Source: UBA1764 sp045616685 (GTDB lineage: Bacteria > Bacillota > Clostridia > Peptostreptococcales > Anaerovoracaceae). Taken from it: a stretch of 41,229 bases of DNA. The stretch covers positions 1-41,229 of the forward strand of contig JAZLHF010000010.1 in the NCBI GenBank assembly GCA_045616685.1, written 5' to 3'. Shown piece by piece: positions 22,969-32,298 of the stretch (position 1 is the first letter of the stretch; each line of letters opens with the position of its first letter). Under the pieces are notes generated by a model. It was not told where the DNA came from. It was given only the letters and a program-made list of their open reading frames with translations, and did no database searches. The translations under genes and the position numbers were made by a program.

Positions 22969-25900
22969 ATGATTAAACAAAGCGTCAAAAAACCTTATAC
23001 AGTGCTTGTTGCGGTAATTATGGTAATCGCACTTGGTGTAGTAAGTCTTGTGAACATGACAGCAGATTTACTACCTAATATTTCGTTGCCATATTTAATT
23101 GTCGTTACAACTTATCCAGGGGCTTCACCAGAAAAGGTAGAGGCTGATGTTTCTATTCCTATAGAAGAGGCTCTTGGTACGGTTAATGGCGTAAAAACTG
23201 TTTCTTCAACTAGTGCAGAAAACTATTCAATGGTTCAACTCGAATTCGAAGATGATACCGATATGGACAGTGCACTTGTAAAAGTATTCAGCGCGCTTGA
23301 CCCAGTAGAAGCAACTCTTCCAGATGATGTTGGCACACCGTCTATTATTGAAGTCTCTGCAGATATGCTTGCTACGGCATATGTAGGCTTTGAATATGAT
23401 GGGAAAGACATCTACGAATTAACTTCATTTGCAAAAGATGAGATTGTTCCGGCTGTTGAAAGAGTTGACGGAGTTGCAAGTGTTACTAATATCGGGCTTG
23501 TTGAACAGACAATTCATATTCAGCTTAATGAAGAAAAGGTTACAGCTTTAAACGATAAGATTCTCGCAAAGACTAATAGAGCGTTTGCTAAGGCTTTAGG
23601 AAAATTAAACGATGCTAAAGAGCAACTTGATGATGCACAGCAGCAAATCGATGATGCACGCGCAGATCTCCCAGATCAGTGGAGAGAATATTATGACGGC
23701 GTTGAAGAATACGAAGACAATGTAAAAGATCTTGCTAAAAGCAAGCGCGAAATCGAAGACAATATCGATGACTTAGAAGAAGCTCAGGCTCAGATAGCAC
23801 AGGCTGCTGATATGAGCGGTCAGTTCTATAAGATTGATAGTGGCTTGGCAGTAGCTGGGATTACAAGCATAACCGAAATACCGGCTAAGATTACTGAGGC
23901 AAAAGAGGGAATTGCCTATTTGAAAGAGTCGATTGCTGCTGAAACTGACCCAGATGTAAAGGCTGAATTAGAAGCGCAGCTTGCAACAGTTGAGGCAGGA
24001 TTAACCGGTCTTAATTCAACAGTATCTGGCCTTAACCAGATCATCTCTGCATACAATATGCTCCGCGAATCCGCAAACCTTAAAAAGGTTAAATGGACAG
24101 CAACTACACTTACTGATGAACAGTGGTACACAATTAAGTCTTCTTGGTCAGGGCTCTGGGCGAATGCAAACGCAAGCCTTACTAGTGCACTTAGCCTGCT
24201 TGAGATGGCAAAGGAGCAGATTGAATCTGGTGAAAGTCAGCTTGATGCAGCGCAAGAGCAGCTTGATAAGGCGCGTGAGGCTTTAGAGGATGTTCCAGGG
24301 CAGCTTGATGACAGCCAAGAGCAACTCGATGACAGTTGGGAATCATATTATGATTCTTTAGACACATATTATAAGCAGCGTGCAGTTGCACTTAAATCTG
24401 CTAATGCTGATGAACTTCTTCAACTTAGCACTTTAGCACAGCTGATTTATGCTCAAAACTTTGAGATGCCTGCTGGTTATATCGATGATGAAAACGATAA
24501 TAGTTGGCTTTTAAAGGTCGGTGAAAATATATCTTCACTTGAAGATTTAAAGAATACAGTTTTAACTCATATCGATGAAATCGGTGATATTAGCGTAATC
24601 GATGTTGCTGACGTTACAGTAATTGATAATTCAGAAGATTCATATGCAAAGATTAATGGCGAGCAGGCCATTCTTCTTGCTGTATATAAAGGAAGCACAG
24701 CTTCCACAAAGGAGGTAGGCGACAGCGTTGTTGAAGCAGCTAAAGAGCTTGAGACAAAATTCGAAGGGCTTCATAGCGTAGCATTCTTTAACCAGGGAGA
24801 TTATATAAGCTTAATTACAAGCAGCATCCTTGAAAGCATGATTATCGGTGCTTTCCTTGCAATTATCATTCTCGCATGGTTCTTAAAGGATGTTAAGCCA
24901 ACAATCGTTGTAGCAATCAGTATTCCGCTTTCAGTACTGCTTGCAATCGTTTGCCTATACTTCACAAATATTTCGCTTAACATCATGTCGCTTGCAGGTT
25001 TAGCTCTGGGCGTCGGCATGTTGGTAGATAACTCCATCGTAGTTATCGAAAATATTTACAGACTTAAGACTTTAGGTATGCCTGCAAATAAGGCTGCCGT
25101 AGTCGGCGCAAAGCAGGTGGCTGCGCCAATCATTTCATCGACGCTGACAACAATTTGCGTATTCTTGCCAATGATCTTTACAACAGGGCTTGTCAAGGAA
25201 ATGCTTATTCCAATGGCAGCCAGCGTTGTATTCTGTTTGGTAGCATCACTTCTTGTTGCTTTAACTGTTGTTCCTGCCGCAGGCTCGACTCTTCTTAAGA
25301 GCAGCACTGAAAAGCCGCACGAAAAGTTTGATAAACTCATGGATAGGTATGGTCAGTCTCTTAATTGGTGCCTTGACCATAAGAAGATTCCAATGGCAGT
25401 TACTGTTGGACTTCTTGCTGCAGCTATCTTAATTATTGTTAAGATGGGCATTGTTATGATTCCTGATATGTATGCTGAGCCTTTAGCTATCACAGTTATT
25501 GTTGATGAAGAAAAAACGAGGGCCGAAGCATACGAAATTGCAGACCAAGTACTTACGGCAGTATCAAGTGTTGACGGCGTTGAAACAGCAAGCGCAATGA
25601 CATCCGAAAGTATGCTCTCAATGTTTAACTCTTCAGCTTCGGGAAGCACCAGCGCATATAATTCATATCTTTGCTATGTTCTTCTTGAGGGGGATAATCC
25701 TTCTGAAAAAGAAATCAAGAGAATGGTCAAAGAAATTAAAGATGTGACTGCTGATATAGATTGTGAGATTTCTATCTCTGCTAATGAAATGGATGTTTCA
25801 ATGCTCACAGGGTCAGGTCTTTCCATCTATGTATATGGACAGAATATCGAAAAAGTAACTGATATTACTGAAGACTTGATGGACATCATCGCTAAGGTTG

Positions 25901-26925
25901 ATGGATATGAAGATATCTCTAACGGGCTTGAAGAAGGCGATGATGTAGTTCATGTTTATATCGATAAGAATAAGGCAATGTCTTACGGTCTATCTGTCGC
26001 TCAGGTATATGCCGACCTCTCAGGCCGAATTTCCGATACGGTTAAATCCACGACAATTACTATCGATGGAATCGATATGGAAATTGAAATTCAGGATGCA
26101 ACAAAGCCTATTACAAAAGAGAATGTCTTAACATATTCATTTGATATATATGGGCAAGACTCTGATGGAAACACTACGGTAAAGACATACTTCCTTAAAG
26201 ATTTCGCAGAAATAAAAGAAGAGAAGACTTTAGCAACACTTGAGAGAACAAATAACAGCCGTTATATGACAGTAAGTGCTACGGTAAGAGAGGGCGAGAA
26301 CGCGACACTTCTTGCAAGAGAACTAAAACCTCTTATCGAAGAATATGATGCACCTGTTGGCTATAGGGTTGAGCTGTCAGGTGAATCTGAATCAATTGAG
26401 AACATGGTTGTTCAAATGTCCAAGCTTATCGCTTTAGGGTTCTTATTCATCTACCTTGTAATGGTTGCTCAGTTCCAGAGTCTGCTTTCACCATTTATCG
26501 TACTCTTCACAATTCCGTTGGCGTTTACCGGAGGTATGGCAGGCCTGATTATCATGGGTGAAAAATTGTCTATAATGTCGCTCATGGGATTCACGATTTT
26601 GATGGGTACCGTAGTTAATAATGGTATTGTATTCGTAGATTACGTTAACCAGCTTAGAATAGAGGGAATGGACCGTAGAGAGGCCCTTGTAGAGACCGGG
26701 AAAGCCCGTATGAGACCTATTCTTATGACTGCTTTAACAACTATTCTTGCGATGAGTAAACTCGTTATAAGCCAAGATATTGGCTCTCAGATGGGTGGAG
26801 GAATGGCTGTGGTTATCATGGGCGGACTTGCTTATGCAACGTTTATGACGCTGTATATTATTCCGATGATATATGATATGTTCTTTAAAAAGCAGCCACT
26901 TAGCGTAAATATTGAAACTGAATAA
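22969..26925 (+). CDS. RND-type efflux permease with a coiled-coil insert
   Basis: An AcrB/SwrC-like proton-driven exporter of 1318 residues. The usual architecture is present: TM1, a large extracytoplasmic loop, TM2-6 with LGVGMLVDNSIVVIENI (the proton-relay TM4), a second loop, and TM8-12. The typical length is about 1040; here some 280 extra residues (about 200-484) interrupt the first loop. The insert contains long heptad stretches (EQLDDAQQQIDDARADL; EQIESGESQLDAAQEQLDKA), read as an antiparallel coiled coil. No adaptor or outer-membrane partner is adjacent, as expected in a Gram-positive. The start follows an in-frame stop at 22966. Confidence 0.93.
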   Translation: MIKQSVKKPYTVLVAVIMVIALGVVSLVNMTADLLPNISLPYLIVVTTYPGASPEKVEADVSIPIEEALGTVNGVKTVSSTSAENYSMVQLEFEDDTDMDSALVKVFSALDPVEATLPDDVGTPSIIEVSADMLATAYVGFEYDGKDIYELTSFAKDEIVPAVERVDGVASVTNIGLVEQTIHIQLNEEKVTALNDKILAKTNRAFAKALGKLNDAKEQLDDAQQQIDDARADLPDQWREYYDGVEEYEDNVKDLAKSKREIEDNIDDLEEAQAQIAQAADMSGQFYKIDSGLAVAGITSITEIPAKITEAKEGIAYLKESIAAETDPDVKAELEAQLATVEAGLTGLNSTVSGLNQIISAYNMLRESANLKKVKWTATTLTDEQWYTIKSSWSGLWANANASLTSALSLLEMAKEQIESGESQLDAAQEQLDKAREALEDVPGQLDDSQEQLDDSWESYYDSLDTYYKQRAVALKSANADELLQLSTLAQLIYAQNFEMPAGYIDDENDNSWLLKVGENISSLEDLKNTVLTHIDEIGDISVIDVADVTVIDNSEDSYAKINGEQAILLAVYKGSTASTKEVGDSVVEAAKELETKFEGLHSVAFFNQGDYISLITSSILESMIIGAFLAIIILAWFLKDVKPTIVVAISIPLSVLLAIVCLYFTNISLNIMSLAGLALGVGMLVDNSIVVIENIYRLKTLGMPANKAAVVGAKQVAAPIISSTLTTICVFLPMIFTTGLVKEMLIPMAASVVFCLVASLLVALTVVPAAGSTLLKSSTEKPHEKFDKLMDRYGQSLNWCLDHKKIPMAVTVGLLAAAILIIVKMGIVMIPDMYAEPLAITVIVDEEKTRAEAYEIADQVLTAVSSVDGVETASAMTSESMLSMFNSSASGSTSAYNSYLCYVLLEGDNPSEKEIKRMVKEIKDVTADIDCEISISANEMDVSMLTGSGLSIYVYGQNIEKVTDITEDLMDIIAKVDGYEDISNGLEEGDDVVHVYIDKNKAMSYGLSVAQVYADLSGRISDTVKSTTITIDGIDMEIEIQDATKPITKENVLTYSFDIYGQDSDGNTTVKTYFLKDFAEIKEEKTLATLERTNNSRYMTVSATVREGENATLLARELKPLIEEYDAPVGYRVELSGESESIENMVVQMSKLIALGFLFIYLVMVAQFQSLLSPFIVLFTIPLAFTGGMAGLIIMGEKLSIMSLMGFTILMGTVVNNGIVFVDYVNQLRIEGMDRREALVETGKARMRPILMTALTTILAMSKLVISQDIGSQMGGGMAVVIMGGLAYATFMTLYIIPMIYDMFFKKQPLSVNIETE

Positions 26926-26934
26926 ATAAAAAAT

Positions 26935-27002
26935 AAAAGGCGGCGGTTGGCAACACTTGCAAACACCTTAGTGCTTGTTCGTATTGCCAACCGCCGCTTT
27001 TT
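26935..27002. terminator. Bidirectional terminator carrying copy C of the dispersed repeat
   Basis: A 19-bp stem (26935-26953 with 26984-27002, ending in AAAA and TTTTT) between the convergent RND and DHHW genes. The stem top and loop (26951-26986) are a full copy of the element seen at 5778-5868: CAACACTTGCAAACAC matches the left arm at 13 of 16 positions, and CTTAGTGCTTGTTCGTATTG matches the right arm closely. Confidence 0.9.
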
Positions 27003-27003
27003 A

Positions 27004-28176
27004 TTACTTGTTTAAATAATCAATAAGTTCCTGGCTGACATTGCTATTATGGTAAAGCATCAGTACAAGATCGATGTCGCGTTCTTCGACGATTGTATCG
27101 AAGTCTGGGCAATTTGATCTTGGGTCGACGATGTCGATTTCTTTAAACATTTCGCTGAAGTAATCTGTTAAGCAGCATTCATAGCTGTCTTTTAAGATTA
27201 ATACATGCTTGTCTTCTGATGCATTTGGATTTTCTACTCTTAAGTATCCAAGGTTATAAATTGAAAGCTTGTTGTAATCAAGTGGGTTTGTGTCAAGGCC
27301 TGAAGCAACAATTGTATTTCTTGGAACTTCTTCTCCATCCAGTTCTGTGTAGTACTTGAAGTTTTCTCCATCAACAGCAACATAGAATGGAATGTATTCT
27401 TCTACAGTAACTTCTTCTGAGAATCTCTTCTGTAAATCTCCTAAGTAAGCAAGACCTGTAAGATCTGTCCAAATGAAGTCAAAATCTTTTGGAATAGACG
27501 TCTTTCTGATTGTGCGGGTTGCTGCAAGGTTTTGCGCAATATAGTCTGCTGCAACATATGCGCCGTATTCATTCCAGTGAAAGTCTGTCTTATAGAAGAA
27601 GTTTGCACGTTCCCTAAGTGGGAAATTTCTGATGTAGCTGCAGCAATCGATTTTCGGAATGCTGTAGGCATCAAGTGCTGAGAGTATTCTCGCCGTATTT
27701 GTTTCATCAACTGAGATATCAACACTTTCTTCCTGTTCACCTAATATTAAGTTCTTTTGTGGAACTACGATGTAGGTGAATGGAAGTCCGCATTCTTTAC
27801 GCTTGGCAACTATTGATTCCATCAGATTTTGGACATCCTTGTTTTGGGTTGGCCAGGTATAGGTAAATAAGTAATCTGTACTTAATATATATACTTCATC
27901 AACGATGGTATCGCCCTCAACATTTGTTTCACTTTCGTGTTTTGCGGAAATGATTTCATTTCTGCCAGGGAACTGATCTGACACAAATGCATCCCAGGCA
28001 ATCGTGAATTCATTCCAGCTTTCGCATTCATATATCTTTGGATGCTGAGCAAGAGCCTTTTCTTCCTTGCTGTTATATTCCTGAGGTTCTGTCATGATTG
28101 AGATACATAGCACTGCGACTAAGAACGCCATGAATAAGACTATTATAGGATAACTATGAAGTTTTGAGTTTTTCAT
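27004..28176 (-). CDS. DHHW/AlgX-like SGNH-type protein
   Basis: A 390-residue exported protein with an N-terminal membrane anchor (residues about 9-28). The motif TDFHWNEYGAYVAADYI matches the Asp-x-His-Trp signature of AlgJ/AlgX and DHHW proteins, and LILKDSYECCLTDYF near residue 320 is the second conserved block. Such proteins transfer or handle acyl groups on extracellular polymers, with the acyl donor supplied by an MBOAT protein. The MBOAT gene lies directly upstream (9-nt gap, AGGAGG binding site), which fits that pairing. The polymer is unknown. Confidence 0.85.
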   Translation of the reverse strand: MKNSKLHSYPIIVLFMAFLVAVLCISIMTEPQEYNSKEEKALAQHPKIYECESWNEFTIAWDAFVSDQFPGRNEIISAKHESETNVEGDTIVDEVYILSTDYLFTYTWPTQNKDVQNLMESIVAKRKECGLPFTYIVVPQKNLILGEQEESVDISVDETNTARILSALDAYSIPKIDCCSYIRNFPLRERANFFYKTDFHWNEYGAYVAADYIAQNLAATRTIRKTSIPKDFDFIWTDLTGLAYLGDLQKRFSEEVTVEEYIPFYVAVDGENFKYYTELDGEEVPRNTIVASGLDTNPLDYNKLSIYNLGYLRVENPNASEDKHVLILKDSYECCLTDYFSEMFKEIDIVDPRSNCPDFDTIVEERDIDLVLMLYHNSNVSQELIDYLNK

Positions 28177-28185
28177 TAAGCCCTC

Positions 28186-29508
28186 CTAGAAGCTTTCATA
28201 AATAAATGGCGTGTAGCCGAGTGAAACGATAAATGCAACCGATGCACAAAGGAGTGCAAGCATAAATATGCATTTAGCGATTGTTTTTATTCCAGAGTCT
28301 TTTTTGAAGACTTTATTAACTAATTTTTGAGGCAGAGATGTTGCGCCGATAATTGCGACAGCGAGTATTGGCCAACTGTTGTTTAAGTACATCTTTGCGA
28401 TTCCGCTGACTCCGGTTTCTGCCAGACCAAAGAGGTAGCCGAAGTACTGGATTGCTTCAGGAACTGTCTGTGAGTTGAAGAATACCCAGCCTGTTACAAC
28501 GATGAAGTCTGTTAATAATAATCCAATAACTTTTGGCATCTTTCCTTTCAGCTTCAATCCATGTTCAAGGCTTACAAATATAAAGAGGAAAAGTCCCCAA
28601 CAAATAAGGCTGAGATTATTTCCGTGCCAAACGCCTGTTGCAATCCATACTAAGAATAAATTGAAATAAGTTCTAAATTTGCCATTGCGGTTTCCGCCAA
28701 GAGGGAAGTACAGGTATTCTTTAAGCCATGCCCCGAGTGATATGTGCCAGTGGCCCCAGAATTCTGAAAGACTTGTTGATTGGTAAGGATAGATGAAGTT
28801 CTCTTTGAATCTGTAGCCGCATACTTGTGATAAACCAATGGCCATATCTGAATAACCAGAGAAGTCAAAGTAGAGCTGAAGGGAAAATCCGATAAGTCCA
28901 AGCCATGCAGATGCAACGGACTGAGGAGCATCGATCCAGCAGTAGGTTGTTAAATCTACTAAAGACCCAGCGATGATAATCTTTTTTGCAAGACCGATTG
29001 TGAATCTGAATAAACCGTCAGCTGTTGCTTGAGCGTTAATACATTCACTACCGAATTGTCTATCGAAGTCTTGATACTGAACGATTGGGCCCATGCAAAG
29101 CTTAGGGAAGAATGCTAAATATAATGCAAGCTTTCCTAGATTTCTTGCTGCTTTTGATTTACCGCGTGCAACATCACAGCAATATGAAATTCCGCTGAGT
29201 GTGTAAAAAGAGAGCCCGAAAGGAATTCCTTCGAATAAGCCGAAATACTTAAAGATGCAGAGGAAGGCAATGTCACAAATTACTGTAAGGGATAAGGCGT
29301 TCTTGTGTTTTTCAAGTAAAAGACCAAACGCCCAGTTAGCAATAATAAAGCCTAATAGAAAATTGAGACTTTGTTCATCTCCCCATGCGCATACGAGAAA
29401 ACTTGCCAAGAGAACAAAAGCGTTTCTGATTGGCAGCTTACATATGTAAAACAGTATTAAAAATGCAGGTAAAAACCAGAATATAAAAGTGATGCTATTA
29501 AAAACCAT
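28186..29508 (-). CDS. MBOAT family O-acyltransferase (AlgI/DltB-like)
   Basis: A polytopic membrane protein of 440 residues. AlgI landmarks are present: NYFxLYxA-type N-terminal helices, FFPKLCMGPIVQY, LQLYFDFSGYSDMAIGLSQ, NFIYPYQSTSLSEFWGHWHI and the catalytic His in IATGVWHGNNL. It moves an acyl group (usually acetyl) across the membrane for its partner, here the DHHW protein encoded next. It is not DltB of a dlt operon, since dltA and dltC are absent. The start ATG lies 9 nt after a TATACT with TGA in front; no good ribosome binding site is seen. Confidence 0.93.
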   Translation of the reverse strand: MVFNSITFIFWFLPAFLILFYICKLPIRNAFVLLASFLVCAWGDEQSLNFLLGFIIANWAFGLLLEKHKNALSLTVICDIAFLCIFKYFGLFEGIPFGLSFYTLSGISYCCDVARGKSKAARNLGKLALYLAFFPKLCMGPIVQYQDFDRQFGSECINAQATADGLFRFTIGLAKKIIIAGSLVDLTTYCWIDAPQSVASAWLGLIGFSLQLYFDFSGYSDMAIGLSQVCGYRFKENFIYPYQSTSLSEFWGHWHISLGAWLKEYLYFPLGGNRNGKFRTYFNLFLVWIATGVWHGNNLSLICWGLFLFIFVSLEHGLKLKGKMPKVIGLLLTDFIVVTGWVFFNSQTVPEAIQYFGYLFGLAETGVSGIAKMYLNNSWPILAVAIIGATSLPQKLVNKVFKKDSGIKTIAKCIFMLALLCASVAFIVSLGYTPFIYESF

Positions 29509-29517
29509 AGTACCCTA

Positions 29518-29523
29518 AGTATA
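29518..29523 (-). promoter_or_regulatory. -10 box of the MBOAT-DHHW operon
   Basis: On the minus strand, TATACT (29523-29518) preceded by TGA (extended -10). No clear -35. It lies 9 nt before the ATG. Confidence 0.4.
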
Positions 29524-29583
29524 TCACAATATGTAGACTTTTGTGAGCATTATCTACTAAATATATGAATTTTTTATATCAAT

Positions 29584-29612
29584 TTGACTATAGAGGTAAA
29601 AAACAATAAAAT
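29584..29612 (+). promoter_or_regulatory. Promoter of the lipoprotein-EamA operon
   Basis: TTGACT (29584-29589), a 17-nt spacer and TAAAAT (29607-29612), 7 nt before the ATG. The -10 downstream sequence (ATAGTGT, ATG) is nearly the same as at ecfA1 (ATAGTGTT, ATG). Confidence 0.8.
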
Positions 29613-29619
29613 ATAGTGT

Positions 29620-30330
29620 ATGAAAAAAGTTCTTAGTATTTTACTTATTTTGGTAATGATTTTGGGTTTGGCCGCATGCGGTTCACAAAAAATCGATACT
29701 ATTGAATACGAAGATGAGGTAGATGGCTCTGTGCTTGACCAGAACGATCCAGTTTATGCTGAAATTGAAAGCATGGCAAAACCGATTCTTCAATTTGTTG
29801 AGTATAATCACATAAATGGAAACACAATTGACTATGTTGATATTGGGGCGGAAGAATTCTGGAACATTGTTGCCATAGTAGTTTCATCTTACGAGAACAT
29901 TGAAGACTATGCCAGCATCGATGTTGCCGGAGTCTACCACTTAAAGTGGGATATTATGCTCGATTTCGCAAAGACTTTTCTTTATGAAACTTGGAATAAG
30001 AATAATACTCCAAGTTATCGTGATAGCTATTCTGCTTCGGCAGATCCAGGAAGTGGCGTAATTGATTTAATACCGCTTGGCGTTGATAATTTTGATGCAA
30101 GTATTGCAAAAGTTATTAAATCAACTGATGAGGCTGATTATGATTATGTAGTTCATGTTGAACTAAAGACTCGCGAAGGTCAGGCAGAGACATATTGCTA
30201 CAATGTTTACTTAGCTGATTGGAAAGACTATCTTAAGAACTTTTATGGCGTGGATGATACGAATGAACACATCATGCCGTTCATAGTTGTTGGATATACT
30301 TTCGAGGGAACAAATGAATCCAAAAATTAA
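29620..30330 (+). CDS. Putative lipoprotein of unknown function
   Basis: A 236-residue protein with a lipoprotein signal (MKKVLSILLILVMILGLAAC, lipidated Cys20). The mature part is acidic, with no family that I recognise; predicted extracytoplasmic. The ATG has no binding site at a usable distance (the nearest GAGG is about 24 nt away, in the promoter spacer), so the mRNA is probably leaderless. The 3' end overlaps the EamA transporter gene by 17 nt, so the two are probably cotranscribed. Its signal peptide resembles those at 17028 and 37391. Confidence 0.8.
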   Translation: MKKVLSILLILVMILGLAACGSQKIDTIEYEDEVDGSVLDQNDPVYAEIESMAKPILQFVEYNHINGNTIDYVDIGAEEFWNIVAIVVSSYENIEDYASIDVAGVYHLKWDIMLDFAKTFLYETWNKNNTPSYRDSYSASADPGSGVIDLIPLGVDNFDASIAKVIKSTDEADYDYVVHVELKTREGQAETYCYNVYLADWKDYLKNFYGVDDTNEHIMPFIVVGYTFEGTNESKN

Positions 30331-31177
30331 GATTGTAATTTCAATGCTTATATACGGAAGCTTGGGAATCTTTGTTACACAGCTTAGCATCCCAACGTCT
30401 CAGATTGTTTCCATCCGCGCAGGAATCGGCTGCCTTGCATTGTTCTTGGTGCTTCTTGCAACTGGAAAAGCAAAAGCTAAAGTTCCAATCGGAAGCTTTA
30501 TTCTGTTGCTGTTAATCGGTGCTGTTATTGGAGTCAATTGGCTGCTGCTGTTTGATGCATATAAATATACATATGTAAGTACAGCGACTTTGATATATTA
30601 CACACAACCTATATTAGTAATCATTCTTAGCATGCTTTTCTTGGGAGAAAAGCTGAGCAAAAGAAAAATTATAGGTATAGTGATGGTTATTATAGGCATG
30701 CTATTAATTAATGGCCTTCAGGTTGGCGGAGTCGACCCTAAGCATGGTTTTGCTCTGGCATTTGCTGCAGCCATTTTGTATGCATTTGTAATATTCATTA
30801 ACAAAGCTAATAAGAGCCTTGGTAAGATTGATGGATTAGTATTAACCGACATTCAGCTTCTTGGCGCAACTTTGGTAATGGTATTTTACACATTAACAAA
30901 TTATAACGGAGAGCTTGCTCATTTAGATAAGAAGAGCATTATAATTCTTCTTATCTTAGGCATTGTTCATACTGCGCTTGCATATTACTTGCACTTTTCA
31001 AGCATTAAGCATGTAACGGGACAAAGCCAGGCGATATTAGGATACATCGATCCTGCTTCTGCAGTGCTGTTTTCATTTTTCTTCTTGAACGAAAAATTGT
31101 CAGTGCTTCAGTGGATTGGCGCAGCATTAATTTTAGGCGGAGCAATATATTCACAGAATAAAATAGGAAAAGATTAG
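30314..31177 (+). CDS. EamA-family (DMT superfamily) transporter
   Basis: A 287-residue membrane protein with about ten helices in two EamA repeats. YGSLGIFVTQLSIPTSQIVS opens the first, LIYYTQPILVIILSMLFLGE ends it, and YLHFSSIKHVTGQSQAILGY then ASAVLFSFFFLNEKLSVLQW mark the second. Such proteins export metabolites or amino acids; the substrate is unknown. I start at ATG 30314 (CGAGGG upstream), inside the preceding lipoprotein gene. It is followed within 8 nt by tRNA-Arg with no terminator between. Confidence 0.92.
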   Translation: MNPKIKIVISMLIYGSLGIFVTQLSIPTSQIVSIRAGIGCLALFLVLLATGKAKAKVPIGSFILLLLIGAVIGVNWLLLFDAYKYTYVSTATLIYYTQPILVIILSMLFLGEKLSKRKIIGIVMVIIGMLLINGLQVGGVDPKHGFALAFAAAILYAFVIFINKANKSLGKIDGLVLTDIQLLGATLVMVFYTLTNYNGELAHLDKKSIIILLILGIVHTALAYYLHFSSIKHVTGQSQAILGYIDPASAVLFSFFFLNEKLSVLQWIGAALILGGAIYSQNKIGKD

Positions 31178-31185
31178 TTAAATTT

Positions 31186-31263
31186 GTACCTGTAGCTCAG
31201 CTGGATTAGAGCGTCAGACTCCGACTCTGAAGGCCGCAGGTTCAAGCCCTGTCAGGTACACCA
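31186..31263 (+). tRNA. tRNA-Arg (anticodon CCG)
   Basis: Acceptor GTACCTG pairs with CAGGTAC, discriminator A, CCA encoded (31261-31263). D arm GCTC..GAGC; anticodon stem TCAGA/TCTGA with loop CTCCGAC, so anticodon CCG (reads CGG). T arm with GGTTCAAGC. It lies close after the EamA gene and 7 nt before the next start codon. Confidence 0.95.
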
Positions 31264-31270
31264 AATAATT

Positions 31271-32200
31271 ATGAGTAATAAAGTAGAATTTCAAGGTGAC
31301 AAAGTAATAAAAACTTTCGATAACCGTATAGATTTCGTTAGGGAATCCAGCATTTACGAAAAGATTAAGGGTAAAGGGCTTGCTCCGGAAATCACCGGAG
31401 TTTGGGACGGCGTTATTGGTCATACTTACATTAAGGGAGAGAATTTCAATGACGTTATCCATAGAGCAATGAAGGACCCTATGGAGTTTATTGAATATTC
31501 AAATATATTCTTTAATTGGTATAGAAAGTTTAGAGATGTACTTCATATCTCATTAGGAGATATGGATTTTAGTGACTTCATTTTGACTGAAAATAGAGAA
31601 CTTTATTGTATTGATTTTGAGCATTGCAAACCAGGCTATGCGGAAGACGATGTTGCGGATCTTGCTGCTAATGTTTGCCTTATGGGCGGAGAGTACACAA
31701 GATTCGGAATTGAAGATGCTAAAATTTTTGTTAAATCTGCATGGGAACAAATTGAGATGTCATCAAAGAGACTGTATGATTCTTTGATCAAATATCTCGA
31801 TTTGGTTTGTGAGGAAAATAATATTAAATCTATGCGCTCTGCAAATGAATATTTAGCTACATTTGTTTGTTGTGCATTTGCCCATGCTCCAAAGAGAAGA
31901 ATCTCACTGTCAAAGATGGTTGAAGCGCTTCGCCAGAGCAATCAGGCATGGACTTTATTTGCAGAAGATATTACCGGAGAAAACGAACAATATATACGTT
32001 ATCTCATGAGCACTCCAAAGGAAGAATACAATGTATTGTTCTTGACCGAAAATGGAAATGCAAAACTCTTCCCGCTGTTGCTTAAAACAGAGGAAGCTAT
32101 ATCAATTTTAACTGTTGCTGCAGATAATAAGATGAGCTTAACAAAGGCTCTTGTTTCTAAGTTTAATTACAAGCCAGTATCAGTTGAAAGTATGAGATAA
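31271..32200 (+). CDS. Kinase-like (APH/choline-kinase fold) protein of unknown function
   Basis: A 309-residue protein. The N-lobe begins with a strand pattern VEFQGDKVIKTF (Lys14 a candidate ATP ligand), and GLAPEITGVWDG then GHTYIKGENF resemble aminoglycoside/choline phosphotransferases. The catalytic loop reads SLGDMDFSDFIL: Asp97 is kept but the usual His and Asn are replaced (Leu95, Asp102). The metal-binding motif IDFE has Asp115. The C-terminal 150 residues match nothing I know. There is no binding site; the start follows tRNA-Arg by 7 nt, and tRNA-Gly begins 2 nt after the stop. Substrate unknown. Confidence 0.7.
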   Translation: MSNKVEFQGDKVIKTFDNRIDFVRESSIYEKIKGKGLAPEITGVWDGVIGHTYIKGENFNDVIHRAMKDPMEFIEYSNIFFNWYRKFRDVLHISLGDMDFSDFILTENRELYCIDFEHCKPGYAEDDVADLAANVCLMGGEYTRFGIEDAKIFVKSAWEQIEMSSKRLYDSLIKYLDLVCEENNIKSMRSANEYLATFVCCAFAHAPKRRISLSKMVEALRQSNQAWTLFAEDITGENEQYIRYLMSTPKEEYNVLFLTENGNAKLFPLLLKTEEAISILTVAADNKMSLTKALVSKFNYKPVSVESMR

Positions 32201-32202
32201 AT

Positions 32203-32276
32203 GCGGATGTAGTTTAGTGGTAAAATGCGGCCTTCCCAAGGCTGAGTTGAGGGTTCGATTCCCTTCATCCGCTCCA
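32203..32276 (+). tRNA. tRNA-Gly (anticodon CCC)
   Basis: Acceptor GCGGATG pairs with CATCCGC, discriminator T, CCA encoded. Anticodon stem CGGCC/GGCTG (one G-T), loop TTCCCAA, giving CCC (reads GGG). T arm GAGGG-TTCGATT-CCCTT. It lies between two protein genes with gaps of 2 and 22 nt. Confidence 0.95.
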
Positions 32277-32298
32277 ATTGCATAAGCGAGGTTTTAAA

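Noticed and set aside
32278..32298. TTG at 32278 as the MBL gene start
   Set aside because: It lies at the tRNA-Gly end with no binding site; ATG 32299 has one and begins with the family's first strand.
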